Assembly: GCA_050742155.1 (NCBI GenBank)
Contig: JBOGFC010000058.1
Coordinates: forward strand, 1-13,930
Length of the DNA stretch: 13,930 nt
From: JBOGFC01 sp050742155
GTDB lineage: Bacteria; Actinomycetota; Acidimicrobiia; Spongiisociales; JALYHC01
Reading direction: 5' to 3'
Below, in pieces: positions 1 to 7,300 of the stretch. Numbering within the stretch: the first letter of the stretch is position 1; every line of letters begins with the position of its first letter. A model generated the notes under the pieces. It was not told the origin of the DNA and did no database searches. It worked only from the letters and a program-made list of their open reading frames with translations. A program made the position numbers and the translations under genes.

Positions 1-566
1 GGGGGAGGGAGCTCTTCGCCTCCCCGGCCCTCCCCCGGAGGGTGAGGGAGCTCTTCCCCTCCCCGGCCCTCCCCCGAAGGGTGAGGGAGAAGGTCCTTGA
101 TCATGAAGAACCCGACGTTGCGAAAACCCATCCGCTCGTAGAGGCGGAGGGCGCCGGTGTTGGCGACGTGCCCGTTGAGTGTCAGCATCTCGGCGCCGTG
201 ATCCCGGGCCCAGGCCTCCCCTTCTTGCATGAGGCGGGTGCCGATGCCTCGCCCCCGGAGCTCGCTCGTCACAGTGATGCCGATGTCGGCGCTCCGCCGA
301 GGCCTGATCATCCCGGCTCCACCGGGTGGCTCGACTACTCGCACGCTCAATGAGCCCACCACACGCCCTCCCACCTCCGCCACCAGGATGGCCCGATCAT
401 CACGGCCAAGCCACTGCAGATGTTCCTGGATGACCTGGTCCAGCTCGGGGACGCGATAGAGATCGGGCTCGAGATCCACGTGGTGGCGGGCGCTCTCCAG
501 AAAGAGCCGCGCGACGTCTTCGGTGTCCTCGACCCGGACGGGCCGGATCACGGCGGGCTCTTCCAT
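1..566 (-). CDS. GNAT-family N-acetyltransferase (3' end beyond window)
   Basis: Read from ATG at 566-564, the first 160 or so residues form a GNAT acyl-CoA-dependent N-acetyltransferase domain. The acetyl-CoA pyrophosphate loop is RGRGIGT (residues 104-110), followed by the usual amphipathic helix, and the C-terminal strand-helix motif is NTGALRLYERMGF (136-148). The substrate cannot be deduced. After MIKDL (about 155-159) the frame stays open through a 39-bp tandem repeat that encodes 13-residue units of the type PHPSGEGRGGEEL, and it leaves the window with no stop after 188 codons. The repeat resembles GC-rich intergenic repeats, so the tail is either a real low-complexity extension or a repeat that has removed the native stop codon. 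The gene is divergent from the DUF177 operon across a 78-bp gap. TAGGGT at 579-574 ends 7 bases before the ATG, which suggests a leaderless mRNA. Family assignment is firm; function is unknown. Confidence 0.85.
   Translation of the reverse strand, partial: MEEPAVIRPVRVEDTEDVARLFLESARHHVDLEPDLYRVPELDQVIQEHLQWLGRDDRAILVAEVGGRVVGSLSVRVVEPPGGAGMIRPRRSADIGITVTSELRGRGIGTRLMQEGEAWARDHGAEMLTLNGHVANTGALRLYERMGFRNVGFFMIKDLLPHPSGEGRGGEELPHPPGEGRGGEELPP
5..90. repeat. 39-bp tandem direct repeat, two full copies plus a partial third
   Basis: Copy 1 (5-43) and copy 2 (44-82) have a 39-bp period and differ at two positions (18/57 and 38/77). A third copy begins at 83 and decays after about 7 bases. Each unit contains an internal palindrome: CCCTCC-ccc-GGAGGG at 28-42 in copy 1, with one mismatch in copy 2. 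The period is a multiple of three, so the repeat stays in frame with the C-terminus of the minus-strand acetyltransferase. More copies may lie beyond the left edge. Confidence 0.85.
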
Positions 567-573
567 GGCACTC

Positions 574-579
574 ACCCTA
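574..579 (-). promoter_or_regulatory. Putative -10 hexamer for the acetyltransferase
   Basis: On the minus strand TAGGGT matches TANNNT and ends 7 bases upstream of the ATG at 566. Transcription would therefore start at or next to the start codon. No convincing -35 lies 16-18 bases upstream; a TTGACA on this strand (612-607) is 28 bases away, which is too far. Confidence 0.35.
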
Positions 580-606
580 CGTGGAAGACCGGTGCCCTCC
601 CCCGTG

Positions 607-633
607 TTGTCAAGACCGTTCCCTCCGTAGACT
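607..633 (+). promoter_or_regulatory. Putative promoter of the DUF177-rpmF-plsX-rnc operon
   Basis: TTGTCA (607-612; five of six bases of TTGACA) and TAGACT (628-633; TANNNT) are separated by 15 bases, slightly shorter than ideal. The -10 ends 11 bases before the ATG at 645, giving a leader of only a few bases, and no Shine-Dalgarno sequence precedes that ATG. This is the only sizeable gap upstream of the operon, so a promoter is expected here. Confidence 0.45.
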
Positions 634-644
634 TCTCCAGCGCC

Positions 645-1163
645 ATGGCCCAGCCAACCTCTCCCTTCGTCGTCAACGTCTCCGACCTGGTCGCCCGACC
701 GGGGAGCCAGCGCCGTCTCCACGTCTCCGCGCCGGCCGACTTCGGCGTGGAGCTCTCCCGTCTCGCCCCCGGACGGCGGGTGGAAGCCGAACTGCTCTTC
801 GAGTCCCTTCTCGAGGGGGTTCTGGTCACCGGGGAGGTCGGCTTCGTCTTGCGCCACACCTGCAATCGCTGCCTCAGGGAGTGGGAGGACCTCGGCCTGG
901 TGCCGGTGGTGCAGCTCTACGGCCCCGAGCCCGACGAGGACGGGTATCGCCTCGAGCCCGGCGACCTCATCGACCTCGAACAGCTCTTCCGGGACGAGAT
1001 CACCTTGTCATTCCCGCTCGCTCCGGTTTGCCGTCCCGAGTGCCGCGGGCTTTGCCCCAGTTGTGGGATCGACTTGAATGAAGCCCCCAGTCACCAGCAC
1101 GAGGAGGAGCCTGACTCCCCGTTCGCGGTGCTCGGTCAGCTCTTCGAGCACGAGGAGAAGTAG
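645..1163 (+). CDS. DUF177 (YceD-like) family protein
   Basis: This 172-residue protein belongs to the DUF177/YceD family, which in most bacteria is encoded directly upstream of rpmF. Family members are linked to 23S rRNA and ribosome maturation, but the biochemical role in this lineage is not settled. Two cysteine pairs stand out: CNRC at residues 73-76, and the C-terminal cluster CRPECRGLCPSCG (129-141), the typical signature that probably binds zinc. The frame is open upstream to 420, but ATG 645 gives the normal family N-terminus, lies downstream of a promoter-like sequence, and avoids overlap with the divergent acetyltransferase. Its stop codon (1161-1163) directly abuts the rpmF ATG, so the two genes are probably translationally coupled. 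Confidence 0.9.
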   Translation: MAQPTSPFVVNVSDLVARPGSQRRLHVSAPADFGVELSRLAPGRRVEAELLFESLLEGVLVTGEVGFVLRHTCNRCLREWEDLGLVPVVQLYGPEPDEDGYRLEPGDLIDLEQLFRDEITLSFPLAPVCRPECRGLCPSCGIDLNEAPSHQHEEEPDSPFAVLGQLFEHEEK

Positions 1164-1340
1164 ATGGCGGTCCCCAAGAAGAAGATGTCGCGCTCCCGAA
1201 CCCGGCGTCGCAAGGCGCAGTGGAAGCTGGCCGCACCGCGCACAATCGAGTGCCCCCGCTGCAAGAGTCCCAAGCTCTCTCATCGGGCATGTCCCAACTG
1301 TGGCACCTATCGTGGCCGCCAGGTGATCCCCGAAGCCTGA
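1164..1340 (+). CDS. rpmF: 50S ribosomal protein L32
   Basis: This 58-residue basic protein starts MAVPKKKMSRSRTRRRKAQW, the standard L32 N-terminus that threads into the large ribosomal subunit near the peptidyl-transferase region. It is the zinc-ribbon (C+) form, with CPRC at residues 30-33 and CPNC at 43-46. L32 paralogues induced by zinc starvation lack these cysteines, so this is the zinc-replete version. The ATG follows the DUF177 stop codon with no gap, and a GAGGAG sequence inside the end of that gene (about 1152-1157) can serve as ribosome binding site. The position between DUF177 and plsX is the classical one. Confidence 0.97.
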   Translation: MAVPKKKMSRSRTRRRKAQWKLAAPRTIECPRCKSPKLSHRACPNCGTYRGRQVIPEA

Positions 1341-1356
1341 TCCGGGAGGAGGTGGC

Positions 1357-2334
1357 GTGGTCCGAGTTGCCCTCGATGCCATGGGGGGCGACCGCGCACC
1401 GAAAGAGACCGTAGGCGGGGCAGTGGCGGCCGCCGAGCGGGGGGTGAACGTGGTCTTGGTGGGCGACGAGGGCCTCCTCCACCCGCTGCTCGAGGAGCAT
1501 TCCGCCGAGCTCCCGGTCGTCCACGCCCCCGAAGTCATCGAGATGGGGGAGGACCCGGTCCGGGCGATCCGCGAGAAGAAGGGGTCCTCGGTGGCGGTAG
1601 CCGCCCGCTTGGTCAAGGAGGGCGAGGCCGACGGCATGGTGTCGGCCGGCTCGACCGGAGCCGCGCTGGCGGCGGCCAGCCTGCTGATCGGGCGCATTCC
1701 CAAGGTGCACCGCCCGGCCATCGCCACCATCCTCCCCACGCCCGGCAGCCCCCTGATCCTCATCGACTCGGGGGCCAACCCGGAGTGCCGTCCCGAGTAC
1801 CTGGCCCAGTTCGGAATCATGGGCTCCACGCTGGCCGAGATCTATCTGGGGCTGGAGCGGCCCCGGGTGGGCCTGCTGTCGATCGGGGAGGAGCGTGGCA
1901 AGGGCCGGGAGCTGGAGCGGAAGGCCTACCGGCTGCTCGAGCAGAGCGGGCTGCATTTCGTCGGCAACGTGGAGGGCCGCGACCTGGCCACCCAGAAGGC
2001 CGACGTCTTCGTCACCGACGGCTTTACGGGCAACATGGTCCTCAAGACCGGCGAGGGCACCGCCCAGTTCGTTCTGGCCATGCTGGCCGAAGTGATCTTC
2101 GGTTCGGAGGAGTTCCGCGAGGTGGCTGCCGCTCTGGGCCCCAAGCTGGGCGAGCTGAAGGCCCATCTGGACTACGAGACCACCGGCGGCGGACACCTGG
2201 CGGGGATCGGGGGGGTGGTGGTGATCGCCCACGGCTCCTCGTCGCGGGTGGCGGTGGCCAACGCCCTCGCCATGGCGGCCGATGGGGCCGAGCGAGGTCT
2301 CGTCGAGAAGCTGGCCTCACGTCTAGACGGCTGA
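1357..2334 (+). CDS. plsX: Phosphate acyltransferase PlsX
   Basis: PlsX makes acyl-phosphate from acyl-ACP and phosphate, the first step of the PlsX/PlsY route to lysophosphatidic acid, as a peripheral membrane enzyme. The 325-residue length is normal. Visible family motifs are VALDAMGGD at residues 4-12, SAGSTGA at 96-102, DSGANPECRPEYLAQF at 137-152, SIGEERGKG at 175-183, GNVEGRD at 203-209, VTDGFTGN at 219-226 and a C-terminal IAHGSS. The start is GTG at 1357, preceded by a strong GGGAGGAGG (1344-1352). The gene is 16 bases after rpmF and its TGA overlaps the rnc ATG by one base (TGATG at 2332-2336). No acpP lies between plsX and rnc, although several other bacteria have it there. Confidence 0.96.
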   Translation: MVRVALDAMGGDRAPKETVGGAVAAAERGVNVVLVGDEGLLHPLLEEHSAELPVVHAPEVIEMGEDPVRAIREKKGSSVAVAARLVKEGEADGMVSAGSTGAALAAASLLIGRIPKVHRPAIATILPTPGSPLILIDSGANPECRPEYLAQFGIMGSTLAEIYLGLERPRVGLLSIGEERGKGRELERKAYRLLEQSGLHFVGNVEGRDLATQKADVFVTDGFTGNMVLKTGEGTAQFVLAMLAEVIFGSEEFREVAAALGPKLGELKAHLDYETTGGGHLAGIGGVVVIAHGSSSRVAVANALAMAADGAERGLVEKLASRLDG

Positions 2335-3029
2335 TGGACGCATCGGCCCAGGAAGACCTCGCCGACCTGGAGGAGGCCCTCCACCACCACTTCGGAGATC
2401 GGGACCTGCTTCGTCGGGCGCTCGTGCACCGTTCCTACCTGTCGGACTACCCACAGGAGGAATCCAACGAGCGGCTCGAGTTCCTCGGCGACGCGGTCCT
2501 CCAGCTGGCGGTGACCGGCTTCATCTTCGACCGCTTCCCTGAACTGGCCGAGGGTGACATGGCCAAGGTGCGGGCAGGGGTTGTCAACGCGATCACGCTG
2601 GCCGGCCTGGCCGAGAGCCTCGGTATCGGCGAACACCTGCTGCTCGGCAGGGGAGAGGACTCGACCGGTGGGAGGGTGAAGGCCTCCTTGCTGGCCGACG
2701 CCCTGGAGGCGCTGCTCGGAGCGGTGTATCTCGACTCTGGCTTCGAGACGGCCCGAGGCATCATTCTCGAGCTGCTCGGCGACGAGATCGCCGAACGTGC
2801 CAGCGAGCCCGGCTGGCGGGATTACAAGACCCGCCTGCAGGAGGTGCTGGCCAAGCAAGGGCGCCGTCCCTACTACCGCATCAGCGGGGAGGGCCCCGAT
2901 CACCTGCGCAGCTTCACCGCCTCGGTGGAGGTGGACGGCGAAGAGCTGGGTCGGGGCTTGGGCCGCTCCAAGAAGCGGGCCGAGCAGCGAGCCGCCGAGG
3001 AGGCGCTACGGAGGATCCGTAAGGTCTAA
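2334..3029 (+). CDS. rnc: Ribonuclease III
   Basis: This 231-residue double-strand-specific endoribonuclease processes rRNA precursors and structured mRNAs as a dimer. The N-terminal catalytic domain holds the signature NERLEFLGDAVLQL (residues 45-58), giving metal-binding residues E46, E49 and D53; the second acidic pair is D122/E125 in ADALEALLGA. All expected catalytic residues are present. The C-terminal double-stranded RNA-binding domain spans about 162-231, beginning DYKTRLQE and ending with the basic helix GRSKKRAEQRAAEEAL. ATG 2334 shares one base with the plsX stop, so translation should be coupled. The frame is open upstream, but that part is a shadow of plsX. Confidence 0.97.
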   Translation: MDASAQEDLADLEEALHHHFGDRDLLRRALVHRSYLSDYPQEESNERLEFLGDAVLQLAVTGFIFDRFPELAEGDMAKVRAGVVNAITLAGLAESLGIGEHLLLGRGEDSTGGRVKASLLADALEALLGAVYLDSGFETARGIILELLGDEIAERASEPGWRDYKTRLQEVLAKQGRRPYYRISGEGPDHLRSFTASVEVDGEELGRGLGRSKKRAEQRAAEEALRRIRKV

Positions 3030-3057
3030 CCGGGCCCGCCTCAGCACCTGGGACTCC

Positions 3058-3063
3058 TACCAT
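3058..3063 (+). promoter_or_regulatory. Putative -10 hexamer before mutM
   Basis: TACCAT matches TANNNT and ends 6 bases before the GTG at 3070, so a transcript would begin at the start codon. The rnc-mutM gap (3030-3069) has no Shine-Dalgarno sequence before the GTG, which fits an internal leaderless promoter. No clear -35 is visible. Confidence 0.35.
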
Positions 3064-3069
3064 TCGCTG

Positions 3070-3900
3070 GTGCCGGAACTGCCAGAAGTCGAGATCACGC
3101 GCCGTTCTCTGATGCCCGCGCTGGAGGGGGCGCGCATCGTCGCAGCCGAGGTGCGCCATCCTCGGCTTTCCCGCCGTCAGCCCCGGCCCGGCGACGTGGC
3201 CGACCGGCTGGCCGGGCGTTTCGTTGAGCGCCTCCGTCGCCTGGGCAAGTTCCTCATCGCCGACCTGGAGGACGAGCTCGTCTGGGTGACTCACCTCGGG
3301 ATGTCGGGACGCATCCAGCTCGCTCCACCCGGTGCCGCGGAGAGCCCGCACACCCACGTGGTGGTCCGGACGGACAGGCAGCAGGAGATCCGGATCGTGG
3401 ACCCTCGCACCTTCGGAGCGGTGGCCGTCTTCACCCCCGAGGAGCTGGAGCACAGCTCGCTCGTCACGATGGGGCCGGACGCCCTGGAGGCGCTCCCTCG
3501 GACGCCCCAGTTGGCTCGGCGCCTGGCCGGCCGCCGGGTAGCCATCAAGACCCTTCTCCTTGATCAGCGGTTCCTGGCCGGGCTGGGCAACATCTACGCC
3601 GACGAGGTGCTGCACCGGGCCTGGGTGCGCGGAGACCGCCCGGCCGGGTCCCTGCACCCGGACGAGGTGGCCCGCATCCGGGCGTCCGTCCGCCCGGTGC
3701 TCCGAGCCGGGCTGCGGTGGGGCGGTACGAGCCTGGCGGACCTGGCCTACCTGCTGCCGGACGGCCGGGCGGGCTCGTACGTGGAGCGCCTCCGGGTCTA
3801 CGGGCGCGAAGACCGTCCCTGCCTAGCGTGCGGGACGCCCATCCGCCGCATGGTGCTCGGGGGCCGCAGCTCGTTCTTCTGTCCACGATGCCAACGGTGA
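3070..3900 (+). CDS. mutM: Bifunctional DNA-formamidopyrimidine glycosylase/AP lyase (Fpg)
   Basis: MutM removes 8-oxoguanine and formamidopyrimidines from DNA and cleaves the abasic site by beta,delta-elimination. The 276-residue product begins (V/M)PELPEVE; after loss of the initiator Met, the N-terminal proline is the Schiff-base nucleophile and the adjacent glutamate is the acid. This makes GTG 3070 almost certain as start, although the frame is open upstream. K60 in LGKF is the conserved lysine, and the helix-two-turn-helix element is LLDQRFLAGLGNIYADEVLHRA split around GLGN. The C-terminal zinc finger uses C251, C254, C271 and C274 (CLAC ... CPRC) and ends in QR, as in active family members. 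The gene lies 40 bases after rnc, overlaps acyP, and sits in the usual rnc-mutM-smc order. Confidence 0.97.
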   Translation: MPELPEVEITRRSLMPALEGARIVAAEVRHPRLSRRQPRPGDVADRLAGRFVERLRRLGKFLIADLEDELVWVTHLGMSGRIQLAPPGAAESPHTHVVVRTDRQQEIRIVDPRTFGAVAVFTPEELEHSSLVTMGPDALEALPRTPQLARRLAGRRVAIKTLLLDQRFLAGLGNIYADEVLHRAWVRGDRPAGSLHPDEVARIRASVRPVLRAGLRWGGTSLADLAYLLPDGRAGSYVERLRVYGREDRPCLACGTPIRRMVLGGRSSFFCPRCQR

Positions 3901-4178
3901 GCGACGAGAGCGCCATCCATGCCTTCGTCTCGGGCCAGGTCCAGGGCGTGTTCTTCCGAGACACGGCCCGCCGCCGGGCTGCGGAGTGGGGATTGCAGGG
4001 TTGGGTTCGCAACCTTCCGGACGGGCGGGTCGAGCTGTTCGCCCAAGGGGAGGACCAGGCTGTAAGGCGGCTGGAGGGGTGGCTCCGCGAGGGGCCTCGC
4101 GGAGCGGTGGTGGAAGGTGTGGACGTGAAGTGGGTTGAGGGGGACCCTTCCCTGACCGGTTTCCAGCTGCGGCGCTAG
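3888..4178 (+). CDS. acyP: Acylphosphatase
   Basis: This small enzyme (96 residues from ATG 3888) hydrolyses carboxyl-phosphate bonds in compounds such as acetyl-phosphate or 1,3-bisphosphoglycerate. The signature VSGQVQGVFFRDTARRRA contains the phosphate-binding loop and catalytic arginine (FFR). The catalytic asparagine is in GWVRNLPDGRVE, so both key residues are present. An alternative start is GTG 3897, which would give a 4-base GTGA overlap with the mutM stop and 93 residues. Neither start has a clear Shine-Dalgarno sequence, so translation is probably coupled to mutM. An acylphosphatase gene between mutM and smc is common in Actinomycetota. Confidence 0.92.
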   Translation: MPTVSDESAIHAFVSGQVQGVFFRDTARRRAAEWGLQGWVRNLPDGRVELFAQGEDQAVRRLEGWLREGPRGAVVEGVDVKWVEGDPSLTGFQLRR

Positions 4179-4190
4179 CCCCTTCCCGAA

Positions 4191-4234
4191 CTTGCGTGAG
4201 TACCGGACCGCCGGCGGGTTATTTCTCACGCAAG
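4191..4234 (+). repeat. 44-bp palindromic intergenic element, copy 1 (acyP-smc gap)
   Basis: Perfect 10-bp inverted arms CTTGCGTGAG (4191-4200) and CTCACGCAAG (4225-4234) enclose a 24-base loop whose core ACCGCCGGCGGGT is itself nearly palindromic. The same element occurs inverted at 9648-9691, with 40 of 44 bases identical when compared in the same orientation and the same 24-base loop length. Both copies have the same orientation relative to transcription: after a stop codon (acyP here, etfA there) and before the next gene (smc here, DUF3052 there). No T-tract follows, so it is not a canonical intrinsic terminator. Confidence 0.85.
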
Positions 4235-4247
4235 AACGAATCGGGTG

Positions 4248-4268
4248 GCGAAATCATGCGATTTTCGC
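4248..4268 (+). promoter_or_regulatory. AT-rich palindrome upstream of smc (possible operator or hairpin)
   Basis: GCGAAATC-ATGC-GATTT(T)CGC forms 8-bp arms with one bulged T around a 4-base loop. It is one of the few AT-rich patches in this GC-rich region. It ends 8 bases before the extended -10 of the putative smc promoter and so covers the -35 zone, where a repressor or activator site would be expected. It could also be the stem of an RNA hairpin in transcripts reading through from acyP. No known regulator motif is recognised. Confidence 0.4.
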
Positions 4269-4276
4269 GTTCTCGC

Positions 4277-4285
4277 TGATAGCCT
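4277..4285 (+). promoter_or_regulatory. Putative extended -10 promoter for smc
   Basis: TGATAGCCT combines a TGn extension with TAGCCT (TANNNT). Transcription would start near 4292, giving a leader of about 20 bases that contains the GAGG ribosome binding site at 4301-4304, correctly placed for the TTG start at 4313. The same octamer GATAGCCT occurs upstream of the DUF3052 gene. Confidence 0.4.
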
Positions 4286-4312
4286 CCGCAGGCCCTCACC
4301 GAGGTATCCCGC

Positions 4313-7300
4313 TTGTACCTGAGATCGCTGCGGCTCGCCGGCTTCAAGTCCTTCGCCGACCGCACCCGACTGGAGTTCGAGCCCGGGGTGACCGTGGTGG
4401 TGGGCCCGAACGGCTCCGGGAAATCGAACCTGGTGGAGGCGGTGGCCTGGGTGATGGGGACGCAGGCCCCCAGCAGCGTCCGCACCCAGCGTATGGACGA
4501 CCTGATCTTCGCCGGCACCGCCACCCGACCGGCCCTGGGCCGGGCCGAGGCGAGCCTCACCTTCGACAACCGCTCCCGGCAGCTCCCCCTCGACTTGGAG
4601 GAGGTCACCATCACCCGCCGCCTCTACCGGGATGGCACCAGCGTTTACCAGATCAACGGGGCCGACTGCCGGCTGCTCGACATCCAGGAGCTGCTCGCCG
4701 ACAGCGGAGTGGGCCGCCAACAGCACGTGATCGTCGCTCAGGGGCGGCTCGACGAGATCCTGAACGCCTCCCCCGAGGATCACCGGGCGATCATCGAGGA
4801 GGCGGCGGGGGTCCTCAAGCACCGGCTTCGCAAGGAGCGGGCGGTTCGCCGGCTGGAACGAACTGATGACGACCTGGTGCGGCTGCACGACATCCTGCGA
4901 GAGCTGCGCCGTCAGATGCGGCCCCTCCGGCGCCAGGCGGAGGCGGCGGAGCGCCACGAGGGGGTGCGGGCCGAGGCACGGGCGTTGCGGCTCTTCTTGG
5001 GCGGGGAGGAACTGCGCCGGATCGACGGCCGCTTGCGAGAGCTCGACGGGCTCCGCTCCTCCTTCGCCGCCGGCCTCTCCGAGGCAGAGGAAGAAGCTGG
5101 GGCTCTGGAGGAGTCGCTGGGCGACCTCGAGGCGGCCGCCGGCGAGGCGGGCCGCGCCCTCGACCGAGATACGGTGGCCGCCGCCCGCCTGGAGACCGCC
5201 GGCGAGCGCCTGCGCCGCATCGAGCAGGTGGCCCAGGAGCGTCGGCGCGCCCTGGAGGCCCGGCTGGAGGGGACAGGAGAGAGGCGGGAGGACCTCGAAG
5301 CGGAGGCCCGGGACCTGGAGTCCGAGCTGGCGGCGTCTGCCCGGGAGGAGCGATCGGCCGGCCGGGAGGCCGAGCAGAGGGAGGGCCAGCTACGGGAACT
5401 GGAGGACGAGGAGAGGTCCCTGGCCGAGCAGGAAGCCCTGCCCCCCGAAGGTGCGGCGGCGGTGGTCCGGGGGGAGCTGCAGGCGCTCGAGACGGCCGCT
5501 GAGCGGGACGCTCGTGAGGCCCAGGCCCTCGCCCACCGGCTGGAGGTCGTTCGCTCGCTGGCCGAAGAGGAGGGGGCCGAGGTGGGACGGCTCGGGGCCG
5601 ACGTACGTGTTGTGGATGGCCTGGCCGCCCAGGCCCAGGACGCCTATCAGGCGGCCCGGGCCGAGCGCCAAACCGCCCAGGAGTCCTGGGACGCCGCCCA
5701 GGAGGCGGTGGGTGAGGCCCGCCTGGCTCTGACCGGGGCGCAGGCCCGGCTGGACGCGCTGGGAGGAGTTGTCCCGGTGCTTCCGGACGGGGTGGCGACC
5801 CTTTCCCAGTTTCTGGAGGTTGGCGAGCTGATCCCGGCTGTGCGGGCCGCCCTGGGGCCGTGGGCAGACGCCCTGGCGGTGGGCAACCGGGCTGCCGTCG
5901 AAGACCTGGCGGCGCGTCTCAAATCGGAGGGCCTGGGGGGAGTGGCCGTGGTGTCCGCCGAGGGTGAGGATGCACCCGTCCCGGCCCGGCTGATCGCCGA
6001 GCAGTGGGGCTTGCCGGCTCTCATCGACTGCATACCTGAAGGGCCCGAGATGAGTTGGGCGGCTTCGTTGCTGGGAGACGTCATCCTGGCAGAGGGTTGG
6101 GGGGCGGCCTGGCAACTCGTCGAGCGCCATCCGGAGATCCGGGTGGTCACGCCGGAAGGTGATCTGGTCACCGCGCAGGGCATCCGTCTGGCCGGGACGG
6201 GGGACCACGAGCCCGGTCGTCTGGAGTCGCTGGTGGAGGAGTGCGAGGTGTCCCTGGCACGGGCGCAGAGCCGGGCCACCACCACCCACCGGGACTTCGA
6301 GCGGGCCCGGGAACGGGAGCGAATCGCCTTGGAGTGCTTGGAATCCCTCGAGACGCGGATCGCCGGCGCCTCCGAGGCCCTCGCGCGCCTGGAGCGCGGC
6401 AGATCCTCGGCGGAGGCGGAGATCGTCAGGCTCGAAGAGCGGTACCGTTCCCTCCTCGGCGAGGGAACGTCTCGGGAGGTGCGCGCCGCGGTTCTACGGG
6501 AGCGACTGACGGCCCTGGAGGGCGAGGAGGCCACCCGGCAGGCGGCTTGGGAGACCCTCGCCCGGCGGAGGTCCGGGCTGGTCGCCCGCCGCGAGCAGGC
6601 CCGGCGCCTCAGGGAGGAGGCCGCCTCCTCGCTCGCGGCCGTGGTAGAGCGCCGTCGGCTGCTGGAGAAGCGCCTCTCGGAGGTGCGGGCCGAGCTGGGG
6701 GATGTGGTCGATCGGCCCGTGGATCCGGCTCGACCGGCCCGCCTGGCGGATATCGAGCGGCAAGCTCGGGAAGCGCTGGCGCTGGTCCTCGGCCACGTGA
6801 GCGCCCTCCGGGATCGTCAATGGGAAGGGCGTAGGGTCAGCGGGGAGGCCGGCAGCCGATTGACCAAGGCCCGGGCCCGGCTCGGAGACCTACGCCGCTC
6901 CATCGAGGAGAATCGGGAGCACCTGTCGGTCATCGCCGTGGAATCGGCCGAGCTGCACGTGCGCCGGGAGGCCGAGGCTGAAGCCCTCCGGCGGGATATT
7001 GATGGCGGCGAAGCCGCCGCGCTGGCTGCCCCTCGCCCGGAGCTGCCGGAAGCAGTGCCTCCCGCCGACCGGCTCGAGTCACTCCAGGCCGAGCTGCGAC
7101 GGATGGGCCCGGTTAACCCGCTCGCCGCCGCTGAGTACCGGGAGCTCGCCGAACGATCCGAGTTCCTGGAGAGCCAGCTCGCCGATCTGGAGGCATCCCG
7201 GGCCGAGCTGCGCAAGGTGATCAGAGGGCTGGAAGACCAGATGGTGGAGCTCTTCCTGGCTGCCTATCACGAGGTGGCCGGCCACTTCGAGGAGAGCCTG

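Noticed and set aside
420..644. An open frame extends the DUF177 protein upstream by 75 codons to 420.
   Set aside because: It overlaps the divergent acetyltransferase gene, has no family likeness, and a promoter-like sequence lies just before ATG 645.
1000..2232. Long minus-strand open frames opposite plsX, rnc, etf and smc, and a 511-codon plus-strand frame opposite the peptidase gene.
   Set aside because: They are antisense shadows produced by high GC content. The real strand carries clear family motifs, and the shadows have low-complexity, Arg/Pro/Gly/Ala-rich translations.
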